IMG/VR virus record: IMGVR_UViG_3300021061_000040
Span: 1-35,928 of that record
Length of the DNA stretch: 35,928 nucleotides
Strand: one strand, 5' to 3'
Source of the DNA: a virus
The first letter of the stretch is position 1, and each line of letters begins with the position of its first letter. The position numbers and the translations under genes are program-made. Shown in pieces: positions 22,470-30,208 of this stretch. Under the pieces are notes generated by a model. The model saw only the letters and a list, made by a program, of their open reading frames with translations. It had not been told where the DNA came from and made no database searches.

Positions 22470-22936
22470 ACATCGCGGACATCCATCTCGTTCTAAAGAC
22501 TCGCGCGGCCGCGGACACCGGCTCGGGCGGACTGTTCAACGCCGCGTCGCCCCTCATCAATGCGTGGTACCCCAGCCGCATTCCTGCAAGCGTGCAATAC
22601 CCCTACGTGGTCCAGACCGTGACGGGGGTGCCCAACCGGCCGGCTTTCGCCAAAGACGTGGTGAGCGTCACGTTCCGAGCGTCGGTTTGGGTGCCGTGGA
22701 AGTCGCACACCGACACAGACCCAATGCAGACGGCCAGCAACATCCTCAAGAGGATCTACGGCAACTGGAGTAGCAGCGCCCCAAGCACGCAGCCGACCCA
22801 CGGTTTCCACAGGTACAAGCCAACGCTCACTTCCCCGTGGACGGCCACCTTCATCAAGTACGACGACACCTTTGACGAGTCCGACGACCACTACATCAAC
22901 CTCATCCCGCAGTTCTCGTTCACGATGAGCCAATGA
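22466..22936 (+). CDS. Tail terminator-like protein (DUF3168-type)
   Basis: 156 residues, ATG in an ATGA overlap. It follows the pattern of tail-terminator proteins: an N-terminal helix (IADIHLVLKTRAAADTGSGG), LFNAASPLINAWYPSRIPAS, VQYPYVVQTVTG, then strands VVSVTFRASVWVPWKS, a helix MQTASNILKRIYGNW, and a final HYINLIPQFSFTMSQ strand. It would cap the tail tube for joining to the head. The assignment rests on order and fold impression. Confidence 0.6.
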   Translation: MNIADIHLVLKTRAAADTGSGGLFNAASPLINAWYPSRIPASVQYPYVVQTVTGVPNRPAFAKDVVSVTFRASVWVPWKSHTDTDPMQTASNILKRIYGNWSSSAPSTQPTHGFHRYKPTLTSPWTATFIKYDDTFDESDDHYINLIPQFSFTMSQ

Positions 22937-22955
22937 CCTCTACTGGAGCTACATC

Positions 22956-23762
22956 ATGGCAGCAGTCACCGGCATGGCCGGTTCTGTCTCGTGGGCCAAC
23001 GGGTCCACAGGATCGAATCACACTCAGTTCACCAGCAACTCGACTACTGGCGGCGTGCCGATCCGCTTCACGCTGAACCTGAACGCCGACGAGTACGACA
23101 CGACTTCGTTCGCAGCCTCTGATCCCACGTCTCTGTTCCTCAAGGGCCTGTCTTCATGGGATGGGGAGTTCGAGATCCTGACCCCGACCGCCGAGATCGG
23201 CAGCAATGGGCTGGTGACGTTCTCCCCTGGCTACACCGCGAACATCAGCGCGTACGACTTGGAGGTCGAGCGCAACGTTCATGAGGTGACGGCGTTCGGG
23301 GCAACGGCGAAGACCTTTATCCCTGGCGTGTACAGGTGGGGCGGTAGCTTCCGGGGCTTCCTTGACGACACGACCGCCGCCGCAGCCGTGGCCAACAGCA
23401 GCGAGCCCGCGTCGCTCACCCTGAAGTACTCCGAGCGAACCACGACGGACGCGACATTCTCGGGGACTGCCTTCACCACGCGCGCGGACATCGGCGTCAG
23501 TCCGCTTGAGGTCAACACCATCGGCTACTCGTTCCGCGGTAGCGGCGCTCTGACGCACTCCACGCCGACGACGGGCGACAACTTCATCACCACTGGGGCG
23601 CTTACGGGTGACACTGCGGGCACCCTGACGCTCACGTCAACGACCAGCCGCACGTATGCCGGTTCCGCGTTTTGGAAGTCCATCTCGCTCAGTGTGACAG
23701 CGGGCGGCCTCACTGTCATTCGCATCGGCTTTCAGGGCACATCCACACTAACCATCTCATGA
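22956..23762 (+). CDS. Major tail (tube) protein
   Basis: 268 residues, ATG with GGAG seven bases upstream. Beta-rich with two similar halves, each with a W.G.F motif: SSWDGEFEILTPTAEIG and YRWGGSFRGFLDDTTAA. These, and the tail-tube style strands NLNADEYDTTSFAASDPTS, suggest a tube protein with duplicated jelly-like barrel. Its place between tail terminator and tape-measure genes is the expected one in siphophages. Codon use is similar to the capsid gene. The stop overlaps by six bases the stop of the reverse gene that follows. Confidence 0.7.
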   Translation: MAAVTGMAGSVSWANGSTGSNHTQFTSNSTTGGVPIRFTLNLNADEYDTTSFAASDPTSLFLKGLSSWDGEFEILTPTAEIGSNGLVTFSPGYTANISAYDLEVERNVHEVTAFGATAKTFIPGVYRWGGSFRGFLDDTTAAAAVANSSEPASLTLKYSERTTTDATFSGTAFTTRADIGVSPLEVNTIGYSFRGSGALTHSTPTTGDNFITTGALTGDTAGTLTLTSTTSRTYAGSAFWKSISLSVTAGGLTVIRIGFQGTSTLTIS

Positions 23763-23927
23763 ACCCTGCCCGTTCCAATCTGGCACGTACTCGCCTTGGG
23801 GCTGGTTCATCCAGGTGTACACGCCGTACGCGCCCACGCCAAGGCACATCGCCACCAGGAGCACCACCAGTGCGGCCTTGAGGATGCCGTTCGCCACATC
23901 ACCGCTGATATCGCGTGTCTCTTCCAT
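23757..23927 (-). CDS. Reverse-strand single-helix membrane protein (moron candidate)
   Basis: 56 residues from the ATG at 23927; a longer TTG start at 23972 overlaps the tape-measure ATG and is unlikely. Residues about 13-35 (ANGILKAALVVLLVAMCLGV and following) form one hydrophobic helix; the N-terminus is acidic (MEETRDISGD) and the C-terminus is polar with Trp (TWMNQPQGEYVPDWN). It probably sits in the inner membrane. It occupies a gap between tail tube and tape measure with no + strand gene, runs in reverse, and has its own leaderless-type promoter. Such genes often serve in the lysogen or in superinfection exclusion, but the role here is unknown. Confidence 0.65.
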   Translation of the reverse strand: MEETRDISGDVANGILKAALVVLLVAMCLGVGAYGVYTWMNQPQGEYVPDWNGQGS

Positions 23928-23933
23928 GCCGTC

Positions 23934-23962
23934 ACAGTACCTAAGGACTCGACCCCAGGCAA
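23934..23962 (-). promoter_or_regulatory. Promoter of the reverse membrane protein gene
   Basis: On the minus strand TTGCCT (23962-23957), a 17-base spacer, then TACTGT (23939-23934), then six bases GACGGC and the ATG. The -35/-10 spacing is ideal and the start codon lies at the expected transcription start, suggesting a leaderless message. Confidence 0.45.
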
Positions 23963-23971
23963 TCCGTACCA

Positions 23972-25045
23972 ATGGCTAACGACGCATCCCAACCAAATAC
24001 CGGATCGGCTGGCGCAGCGGAAATCGCTTCGGTCGGCATCGGCGTCCATGCCAACATCGTCGGTCTTCAGACCGGCATGGCGCAGGTTCAGTACATCGTC
24101 AACCAGACGGCCGCGCAGGTCCGGGTGGATGCCACCAACATTGAGACGACCATCGAGCAGTCGAGCGCGAAGGCGGCTGCCGCCGCAGCGAGGACGGCCC
24201 AGTCGGTCAAGGTGTCGGCGGCCGACGCGGCCAGTGCCGTGCAGCAGAGTGTCGCAAACGCTGGACACGCCGCCTCGGCCGCGGTGGGCACGACCAGTTC
24301 GTTCGCGAAGCAGTTGAACCGGGCGAAGAAGGCCGCAACCGGCATCTTCAACAGCATGTTCGTAGTCCCCGGCGTCGCGGTGGCTGCGTACGCACTGGGC
24401 AAGCAGATCGGCGAGAGATTATTCCACGGTATCAAGGAGAAGATGCGCGACGAGCAGGTGGGCTTGGTCGTACAGGCCAAGCAACAGATTGCCGAGGCGC
24501 AGAGCGCGCTGGTGCAAGAGATCGCCAAGGCGCAAAAGGAGGCCGGGCAGCCTCCTATTGACTCAAACATCCTGAAGAGTGCCCAATCTGAACTCAAGAC
24601 ACTCGATGAAGAGATTGTGCGGATCAGGAACGGCGTAGAGATGATGCGAGGCGCTTACGCCCGGCTCCGTGCCCAGCAAGACACACTGACAGAGGGCACC
24701 GACGACCACCAGAGTGTTGTGGAACTGACCCAGAAGACGTGGGACGACATTCTGGCCGCCCAAAAGCGGTACGACGAACTAGCACAGCGGCGCGTCGCGA
24801 CCGAGGAGCGGTACAACACGATCTTGGGACGGGGAAAGAACCTCCTGACCGATCAGGCCGAGATTGTCGAAAGGCGTGCCGCCGAGGAGAGGCGTGCCAA
24901 TGCCCAGCGCGAGGTGGCCGCCGAGCGCATGTCCATAGACATCTCCAGAATGCGGTCGCTCATGGAACTGAGCGTGCGCCAGAAGTACCCCGTTGCACCC
25001 GGCGCTCAAGTCATCCGCGGAGGAGAAGGGAACCTCGTTCGATGA
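23972..25045 (+). CDS. Tape-measure-like tail protein, short
   Basis: 357 residues, ATG at 23972. The start resembles tail tape-measure proteins (VGIGVHANIVGLQTGMAQVQ), followed by long Ala-rich helices (VRVDATNIETTIEQSSAKAA; VAAAAARTAQSVKVSAADA), a central hydrophobic stretch (FNSMFVVPGVAVAAYALGKQ), and a charged coiled coil to the end with an ATEERYNTILGRG region. It would set tail length and carry DNA-ejection functions. At about 1.5 A per residue the length gives a tail of roughly 50 nm, short for a siphophage. There is no Shine-Dalgarno. No transglycosylase domain is visible. Confidence 0.65.
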   Translation: MANDASQPNTGSAGAAEIASVGIGVHANIVGLQTGMAQVQYIVNQTAAQVRVDATNIETTIEQSSAKAAAAAARTAQSVKVSAADAASAVQQSVANAGHAASAAVGTTSSFAKQLNRAKKAATGIFNSMFVVPGVAVAAYALGKQIGERLFHGIKEKMRDEQVGLVVQAKQQIAEAQSALVQEIAKAQKEAGQPPIDSNILKSAQSELKTLDEEIVRIRNGVEMMRGAYARLRAQQDTLTEGTDDHQSVVELTQKTWDDILAAQKRYDELAQRRVATEERYNTILGRGKNLLTDQAEIVERRAAEERRANAQREVAAERMSIDISRMRSLMELSVRQKYPVAPGAQVIRGGEGNLVR

Positions 25046-25947
25046 CGGCCACCCTGCAAGGCGTCAAGTCCCACGGCGGGTCAACGGACGGCTCTAAGGC
25101 ACAGATCGTCCTGCGATACCACGTGGACAGTCTTCCGCCTGGTGCTCTCTCCGACATCACCCTGCCGCCTATCGGAACGCCTTATCCGCTACTGCCGCCG
25201 GACCCGTTCTTTCCGATGCTGGCGGATCGGTACGACTGGGAGCCAGTGGGCGACAACAAATCCACCTGGGTGGATGTCGTGTATTCCAACGACCGCTCCG
25301 GCCGGCTCGCGCCTCATCCCGACAAGACGCGACCCGGCTTCCAGAGCGCGAGCGTGGACTTTCAGGACACTCTCGGCGAGTTCCCCGCTGTGCTCACGTA
25401 CCCGGCCAAGGTGCCCGGTACCAACGGAACGACAGCGCGGTTTGGTGACACAACGATTTACAAGCCGGAAGAAACCCGCGTGGTCTATGAGATCAACGTG
25501 GTGTTGCAGGGCTTCCAGAATGCCAACCAGTTCGCTGTGATTGGCCAGCAGAACGGCCGCCTCCACAAGATCCAGGGACGCTACTACCGCTTCAAGGCCG
25601 GACGCATTACGCAGACCGAGAAGACGGCGTGGGAGACGACGTACACGTGGACGGAGGACACGGGTACGCCGCCGCCGCTGGGGTTCACGCCCGGCGGTGC
25701 GTACGTCGCCACCATTCCCATCGGTCCATCCGCTGACGAGCGGACGCTATTCCTCCCTCCGGCCGGTCAGAACAAACTCAAGGAATACGACGCCACTCTG
25801 AACGACAACGCGATCTATGTGCGATCCCCTTACCACTTTGTGTCCTTCTACATGACCAACGCCATGCAGCCGGTGTGGTACCAGATCCTCCAGCATCGCC
25901 TGGACGCGAACGGCTGGCAGGCGCTGCCCGGCAACCTACAACTCTAA
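25042..25947 (+). CDS. Distal tail candidate, 301 residues
   Basis: ATG in an ATGA overlap with the tape-measure gene. Beta-rich, with many aromatic and Pro/Gly turns: LPPIGTPYPLLPPDPFFPML, RPGFQSASVDFQDTLGEFPA, YKPEETRVVYEINVVLQGFQ, and near the end YHFVSFYMTNAMQPVWYQIL. Position after the tape measure suggests distal tail (Dit-like) or baseplate hub, but the primary sequence matches no family that I can name. Confidence 0.5.
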   Translation: MTATLQGVKSHGGSTDGSKAQIVLRYHVDSLPPGALSDITLPPIGTPYPLLPPDPFFPMLADRYDWEPVGDNKSTWVDVVYSNDRSGRLAPHPDKTRPGFQSASVDFQDTLGEFPAVLTYPAKVPGTNGTTARFGDTTIYKPEETRVVYEINVVLQGFQNANQFAVIGQQNGRLHKIQGRYYRFKAGRITQTEKTAWETTYTWTEDTGTPPPLGFTPGGAYVATIPIGPSADERTLFLPPAGQNKLKEYDATLNDNAIYVRSPYHFVSFYMTNAMQPVWYQILQHRLDANGWQALPGNLQL

Positions 25948-26330
25948 TGCCCACGCTCGTCAAGTCATATCCAGGCGAAGTAGTCGCGATCAATGGAACC
26001 TCCACGGGTCCGTGGGCACCAGCGCCGGCAACGTCGTTTACGTACCACGTGGACGTGACGATGGACGACCAGGTGCGTCGGCTTGAGAACATCAAACCGA
26101 ACTGCGAGCGCTGGCCCGATTCACTGAACGTCAGTCCAATCGCTATCGGCACCCTCGTGACCGTGTTCACGGTGGGCACGGCGCACGTTCTTGATGCCCG
26201 CGAACTCCCCCACTTCGCCCCCTGCTCCCAGTCCCGCCCGTCGCTGTCGCCGGGGCAGGGGCTCATCGCCGCCGTCAACGCGATGGACGACGCGGAGAAG
26301 GCGGCCCTACGCAAGGCGCTCGGACTATGA
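25947..26330 (+). CDS. Hypothetical tail protein, 127 residues
   Basis: ATG in a TAATG overlap. The N-terminus reads SYPGEVVAINGTSTGPWAPA, with strands TYHVDVTMDDQVRRLENIKP and IAIGTLVTVFTVGT, likely a small beta barrel (OB-like). The last 20 residues form a helix (VNAMDDAEKAALRKALGL). Likely a baseplate or tail-hub accessory protein; the family is unknown. Its stop overlaps the next ATG. Confidence 0.55.
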   Translation: MPTLVKSYPGEVVAINGTSTGPWAPAPATSFTYHVDVTMDDQVRRLENIKPNCERWPDSLNVSPIAIGTLVTVFTVGTAHVLDARELPHFAPCSQSRPSLSPGQGLIAAVNAMDDAEKAALRKALGL

Positions 26331-26698
26331 AGAACCCCAGCAAGGGCAATCTCAGGGTTATCGACCTGGCCGACCGCAAGGGCCGGGTCGTGGCCATCAC
26401 CGGATGGAAGATCGACACCGTGGACTCGTTCCTCCGCCCGACCGAGGGGTACACGGTCGGGTCGTTCGAGGTCAAGAACGCGGTTGGCACCCTCTCCTCC
26501 GGCGTCATCGCGCTGGTGGTGACGAACGAGCCCGAGGGCACGCAGGGCGTGGCGCCGGCCACGGCCGTGACCAGGAACGCCGCGGGCATGACCGCCCCCT
26601 TCGACATCCGCTCCCCCTTCGCCGGCCTCGCCGTGACCACCACGCAGAGCAACTGCACGGTGGACGCCTTCCTCTACCTCACCAAGACCCACACCTGA
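26327..26698 (+). CDS. Hypothetical beta-rich structural protein, 123 residues
   Basis: ATG in an ATGA overlap. Sequence is strand-rich: LRVIDLADRKGRVVAITGWK, EGYTVGSFEVKNAVGTLSSG, VIALVVTNEP, and a Thr-rich end (VTTTQSNCTVDAFLYLTKTH). No domain is recognised. It comes before the large fibre-like genes and probably belongs to the tail tip. Confidence 0.5.
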   Translation: MKNPSKGNLRVIDLADRKGRVVAITGWKIDTVDSFLRPTEGYTVGSFEVKNAVGTLSSGVIALVVTNEPEGTQGVAPATAVTRNAAGMTAPFDIRSPFAGLAVTTTQSNCTVDAFLYLTKTHT

Positions 26699-26716
26699 CC
26701 TACGGAGTCCTAGATC

Positions 26717-27619
26717 ATGGCACAGACCGTCCGCTACTGGCGTGCGCCCGGCACGCAGCCCGGCGACCTGAACACCGCCGGCAACTACCACGACGGCGTG
26801 TACGGGGCGTCGGCCGTTCCGCTCGCGTCCAACATCGTGTACTTCAACGAGGACTCGGGGACCATCTCCGGCAGCCCCGCGACGCTCAACCTCGCGCTCG
26901 CGCACGTGGGCGTGACCCGGGGCCACACCGGCACCGGCGGGGGGACGGGCACCAGCCTGACCATCGCCGTCAACACCAACGGGACCGGCCAGTACGCCAA
27001 CCACGTCTTTGAGTACGCGGCGGGCGGCGGGCGGTGGTACGTCACCGCGGGCACCAACGGGATCGGCATCGTCCGCGTGGACACGCTGGGCAAGCTGTTC
27101 CTCACCGGCGGCACGATCAACACCCGCCTGGAGGTGGTCGCGGGCGAGGTCGATGTCAACGACTCGGTGGACCTCTCGGGCAAGATCATGGACGTGTACG
27201 GGGGGGCCGTGAACGTCGAGTACAAGGCGGACGGCACGGACCCCACGGTCAACGTCTACGGCGGCGTCACGATCCTGCGCCGGCCCGCGGGCACGATGAC
27301 GGTGAACGGGGGCCGGGTCATCGTGCGCGTGGAGAAGGAGACGGGCGGCGCGGCCACGCTCACCGTGAACAACGGGGAGGTGGACTGGCAGGCCGGCAAC
27401 GTCACCTCGGCGCTCAACCTCAACAGCGGCAGGATGACGTTCAGGAACGCCATCAAGCCCATCGACCTCTCGGGCGCGACGGTCACGGCGGCCGACACCG
27501 ACATCGACATCATGACCGCGCCGGGCTCCAAGATCACCTGGCCGGCCTCAACCTCCATCGTGCTCAAGGCCGGCAAGGCGGCACAGCTCATCGCCCGGGT
27601 GGCCAGCGCGACCATCTAG
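26717..27619 (+). CDS. Beta-solenoid-like virion protein, 300 residues
   Basis: ATG at 26717, GGAG nine bases upstream. The N-terminal block YWRAPGTQPGDLNTAGNYHD and SNIVYFNEDSGTISGSPATL is typical of phage head/tail proteins with a stack of beta turns. Thereafter short strands alternate with Gly/Asn/Asp turns in a regular ladder (GGTINTRLEVVAGEVDVNDS, AVNVEYKADGTDPTVNVYGG, GTMTVNGGRVIVRVEKE), the look of a parallel beta solenoid. It ends with strands like LKAGKAAQLIARVA. Candidate fibre, baseplate or decoration protein. Confidence 0.55.
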   Translation: MAQTVRYWRAPGTQPGDLNTAGNYHDGVYGASAVPLASNIVYFNEDSGTISGSPATLNLALAHVGVTRGHTGTGGGTGTSLTIAVNTNGTGQYANHVFEYAAGGGRWYVTAGTNGIGIVRVDTLGKLFLTGGTINTRLEVVAGEVDVNDSVDLSGKIMDVYGGAVNVEYKADGTDPTVNVYGGVTILRRPAGTMTVNGGRVIVRVEKETGGAATLTVNNGEVDWQAGNVTSALNLNSGRMTFRNAIKPIDLSGATVTAADTDIDIMTAPGSKITWPASTSIVLKAGKAAQLIARVASATI

Positions 27620-29043
27620 TGGCCGACTCGCTCCTCATCGTGGGCTCCGCACTGGCGACCTCCGGCGGTGGGCTCGTCACCACCGCCGGGGGTGCGCCGT
27701 GCTGCTGCGGCCAGGGGGGCTGCGTCCCGCCGAACACGCCCTGTGCGCGGCCCCCGTGCCTGCCCCGGTTGGGGATACACCGGCTCCGGCGGTTCAGCGG
27801 CCCCAGCGGCGAGAACGTCGTCATCGAGTACGACTTCCAGGCCCCCGCGTGCTGCGGCCCGGCGGAGAACTGGACCGGCAGTTACCTGTTCTCCCGCCGG
27901 ACCACGACGTACGCGCAGATCGGCGGGGTGTGGCGCGCGTACTCCTGCGAGAGCCTCCGGGTCGAGGGGGCGGGTGGGATCGGCCACAGCAGTTCGTCGC
28001 TCTCGTGGGCCATCCCCGTGACGTTCACGCGCCGCGACTGCTTCACCGGCCGCGTGGAGGTGTCCCGCGGCACGGTCCCGTTCACGGCCTGCACGGTCGG
28101 CGCCGGGGTGGGCCTGCCCCTCGCCCCGTTTGTCGGCACCTACTTGGAGGGATTCGAGCGCTGGCAGGGGGGGGCGTACGAGGGCCAGCAGTCCTACATG
28201 TCCAGCCAGTTGCCGGGCGGCTCCCCGAACCCCTACGGCGCGGACTACCTGCGGGTGGTCCTGCACCCGGGGCGGGTGCCCGAGTGCGCCACGGGGTGGC
28301 CGCTCGGCGCGTGCTGCTGCCGGGGCAGGTGCTTCGACCAGATGTCGGCCGCCGCCTGCGGCCAGATGGGCGGCGGGTGGCTCGGGCCGGGCACGCGCTG
28401 CGAGTCGCCGAGTTGCGCCACCCTGCGGGGCGCGTGCTGCCTGCCCGATGGGGTGGGTTGTCGGGTATCGACCGAGGAGCAGTGCACGCGTGTCCACGGC
28501 TACTTTCACGGCCCGCTGACGACGTGCGAGCGGGTCATCTGCGCCGGGCCGACGACCGCGGCCTGCTGCCTCCCGAATGCGACCTGTGAGCACCTGACCC
28601 GGCAGGCGTGCGAGGCGCGCCAGGGGGAGTGGCGGAAGGGCCTGACGTGCCAGGACCCCAACGTCTGCGGCGCGCCCGACCGTCACCCGTGCTGCTACAC
28701 CGGGCCGAACGGCGTGGAGTGCGAACTGACCACGCTGGAGGAGTGCAACGCCCGGCAGGGCGAGTACCACCCCGAGAGCGTGGATTGCGAACTCGTGAAC
28801 TGCACGGGGGCGTGCTGCCACCGCCAGCAGCACGGGTGGCAATGCAGCCAGGAACTCCAGTCCCAGTGCGCGATCCTGAACCAGGGGACGTTCTACGGCT
28901 ACGGCTCGGTGTGCGAGGGCGTCCCGTGCCCGCCGGACCCGGGGCGTCTGTTCGTCCCGCCCGCCCGCTCCAGCCAGATCGTGGTGCCGGGGCGGGGCTG
29001 CTCCACCTGCGGCGGCGGGGGGACCGGGGGGCTCACGCTATGA
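27619..29043 (+). CDS. Cys-rich repeat tail or receptor-binding candidate
   Basis: 474 residues, GTG start in a TAGTG overlap. N-terminal 30 residues are Gly/Ser/Ala with CCCGQGGC following, and a Cys-rich linker. Residues 60-225 form a beta-rich domain (VIEYDFQAPACCGPAENWTG; FERWQGGAYEGQQSYMSSQL). From about 230 to 437 there are five repeats of the form CC..G.C....T...C....G.....G..C....C (see the separate repeat entry). The last 35 residues are Pro/Gly-rich with CSTCGGGG. Such repeats are typical of planctomycete surface proteins. A role in host attachment, with disulfide-rigid modules, is inferred from position and repeats. With about 50 Cys the protein must need oxidising conditions or zinc. 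Confidence 0.6.
   Translation: MADSLLIVGSALATSGGGLVTTAGGAPCCCGQGGCVPPNTPCARPPCLPRLGIHRLRRFSGPSGENVVIEYDFQAPACCGPAENWTGSYLFSRRTTTYAQIGGVWRAYSCESLRVEGAGGIGHSSSSLSWAIPVTFTRRDCFTGRVEVSRGTVPFTACTVGAGVGLPLAPFVGTYLEGFERWQGGAYEGQQSYMSSQLPGGSPNPYGADYLRVVLHPGRVPECATGWPLGACCCRGRCFDQMSAAACGQMGGGWLGPGTRCESPSCATLRGACCLPDGVGCRVSTEEQCTRVHGYFHGPLTTCERVICAGPTTAACCLPNATCEHLTRQACEARQGEWRKGLTCQDPNVCGAPDRHPCCYTGPNGVECELTTLEECNARQGEYHPESVDCELVNCTGACCHRQQHGWQCSQELQSQCAILNQGTFYGYGSVCEGVPCPPDPGRLFVPPARSSQIVVPGRGCSTCGGGGTGGLTL
28306..28929 (+). repeat. Five tandem Cys-rich protein repeats
   Basis: Residues about 230-266, 271-308, 314-350, 356-395 and 397-437 of the host protein. Each begins with GACC, AACC or HPCC, then has one Cys about 6-8 later, a Cys after a (T/S)...EE/QA helix-like segment, then GXW/GXY and two more Cys. 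Repeat two (GACCLPDGVGC) is the clearest. Six Cys per repeat suggest three disulfides or metal sites. DNA identity between the units is low, so the repeats are old. Confidence 0.7.
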
Positions 29044-29402
29044 ACCTCGCGCAGTTGACCAGGGCGGCGCTGGTGGGCGTCCACGGCGGCGCCAAGTACC
29101 TGACGGCGCTGGCCACGGGCGACACGGCTGGCGATGCGGCGGTGACGGCCCGGCGGGAGGCGTGCCGGGCCTGCCCCTCGCGGGTGCGGGCGCGGGTGCC
29201 CGGGACGGACGCGGAGTCCGACTGGTGCGGCCCGCCCCTGACGCCGCAGGCGGACCCGCCGACGTGCGGGTGCCTGCTCGCGGGCAAGACGGCCGTGGCC
29301 AGCGAGGAATGCCCGCAGGGACGGTGGCCCGCTTTTGTAGCATCGGCTACAATGGACCGTCGCCCGCTACCGCCACCTACTACGGCTCCGGGGGCTTCTT
29401 GA
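29040..29402 (+). CDS. Small zinc-motif phage protein, 120 residues
   Basis: ATG in an ATGA overlap. Middle motif CRACPSRVRARV, DWCGPPLTPQ, TCGCLLAGKTAVASEECPQG, and RW: C..C...C..C.C...K...CP.GRW, a pattern of a widespread phage protein that probably binds zinc. N-terminal helix VHGGAKYLTALATG fits the family. The C-terminal 25 residues (MDRRPLPPPTTAPGAS) are read through the third palindrome and may be partly spurious. Function unknown. Confidence 0.6.
   Translation: MNLAQLTRAALVGVHGGAKYLTALATGDTAGDAAVTARREACRACPSRVRARVPGTDAESDWCGPPLTPQADPPTCGCLLAGKTAVASEECPQGRWPAFVASATMDRRPLPPPTTAPGAS
29336..29353 (+). promoter_or_regulatory. TTGTAGC-N4-GCTACAA palindrome before the beta-helix genes
   Basis: TTGTAGCATCGGCTACAA, a perfect 7-bp inverted repeat around ATCG, the longest arms of the four copies. 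It overlaps the sequence TACAAT (29348-29353) that could act as a -10, so a bound protein would control the start of a transcript near 29360, about 40 bases before the beta-helix gene. It lies inside the end of the previous coding frame. Confidence 0.55.
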
Positions 29403-30208
29403 CCGCGACTGCGACCATTGAGGTGTGGTCTACCCCGGGTGCGCCCATCCGTGGTCGCACCGTCGTCGGCCAGCCCTTCGGGCTCCTGGCGCAGATCTGG
29501 CCCGAGACGGCCCCGCGGATCGCGCTGGTCGAACTGCTGAGCTGCCGATTCCTCGGCAACGGCGGGGGGCACCGGCAGTCGGGCGCGTTCCTCGCCAACG
29601 TGGACCGGGTGGTGGTCCGCAACTGCCTCTTCGACCACAACGGCTACGACGGCGTGCGCGAGCCCACGGACTGCCACAACCTCTACATCCACGCCACCTG
29701 CGGCGAGATCGTGGTGGAGAACTGCGTCTTTGCCCGGGGCGGCTACCACGGACTCAAGGCGTGCACCGACCAGGCGGGCAAGCGGCTGGTGGTGCGCCAC
29801 AACCTGTTCCTCGACAACCCCTGCCACATCGGCGTGGGCGACTGGGGCAACGAGCCCAAGCAGGCGTTCCGGGGCAAGGCCAGCATCTACGGCAACGTCA
29901 TCGTGGGCGGGCGCGTGCGGCCCAGCTTCGAGACCATCGGGATCAGCGTGTGCCCGGTCCATGCGGACGTGACGATCCGGGACAACGTGTTCGGCCCCGG
30001 GGTGGTCAACCCCTACGCGGTCGATGCCGGGTCGTACCGCCGCAGGGGCATCGCGGAGCCCGTCCGCTCCGCCCGCACCGTGGCCGACTACCTGCTCACG
30101 CTGGGCCTGCGGACGGCGGACCCCACCGCCGCGTTCGTGGCCCTGTGCCTGGAGGACTTCGGGCACCGCGAGCGCTGCATGGGCTTCATCCGCCAAGGAG
30201 CTGCGTAG
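29399..30208 (+). CDS. Right-handed beta-helix tail spike candidate
   Basis: 269 residues. The TTG at 29399 makes a TTGA overlap with the previous stop and has GGGGG upstream; the longer frame is shadow of the zinc-motif gene. The body has ladder repeats of the pectate-lyase-like kind: VDRVVVRNCLFDHNGYDGVR, GEIVVENCVFARGGYHGLKA, KRLVVRHNLFLDNPCHIGVG, ASIYGNVIVGG, VTIRDNVFGPGVV. Each turn has a V.(V/I)RNC.F or V.(I).(N/D)N.F motif. Proteins of this fold bind or cleave surface polysaccharide. It is likely a spike or its accessory; no catalytic residues can be assigned. Confidence 0.7.
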   Translation: MTATATIEVWSTPGAPIRGRTVVGQPFGLLAQIWPETAPRIALVELLSCRFLGNGGGHRQSGAFLANVDRVVVRNCLFDHNGYDGVREPTDCHNLYIHATCGEIVVENCVFARGGYHGLKACTDQAGKRLVVRHNLFLDNPCHIGVGDWGNEPKQAFRGKASIYGNVIVGGRVRPSFETIGISVCPVHADVTIRDNVFGPGVVNPYAVDAGSYRRRGIAEPVRSARTVADYLLTLGLRTADPTAAFVALCLEDFGHRERCMGFIRQGAA

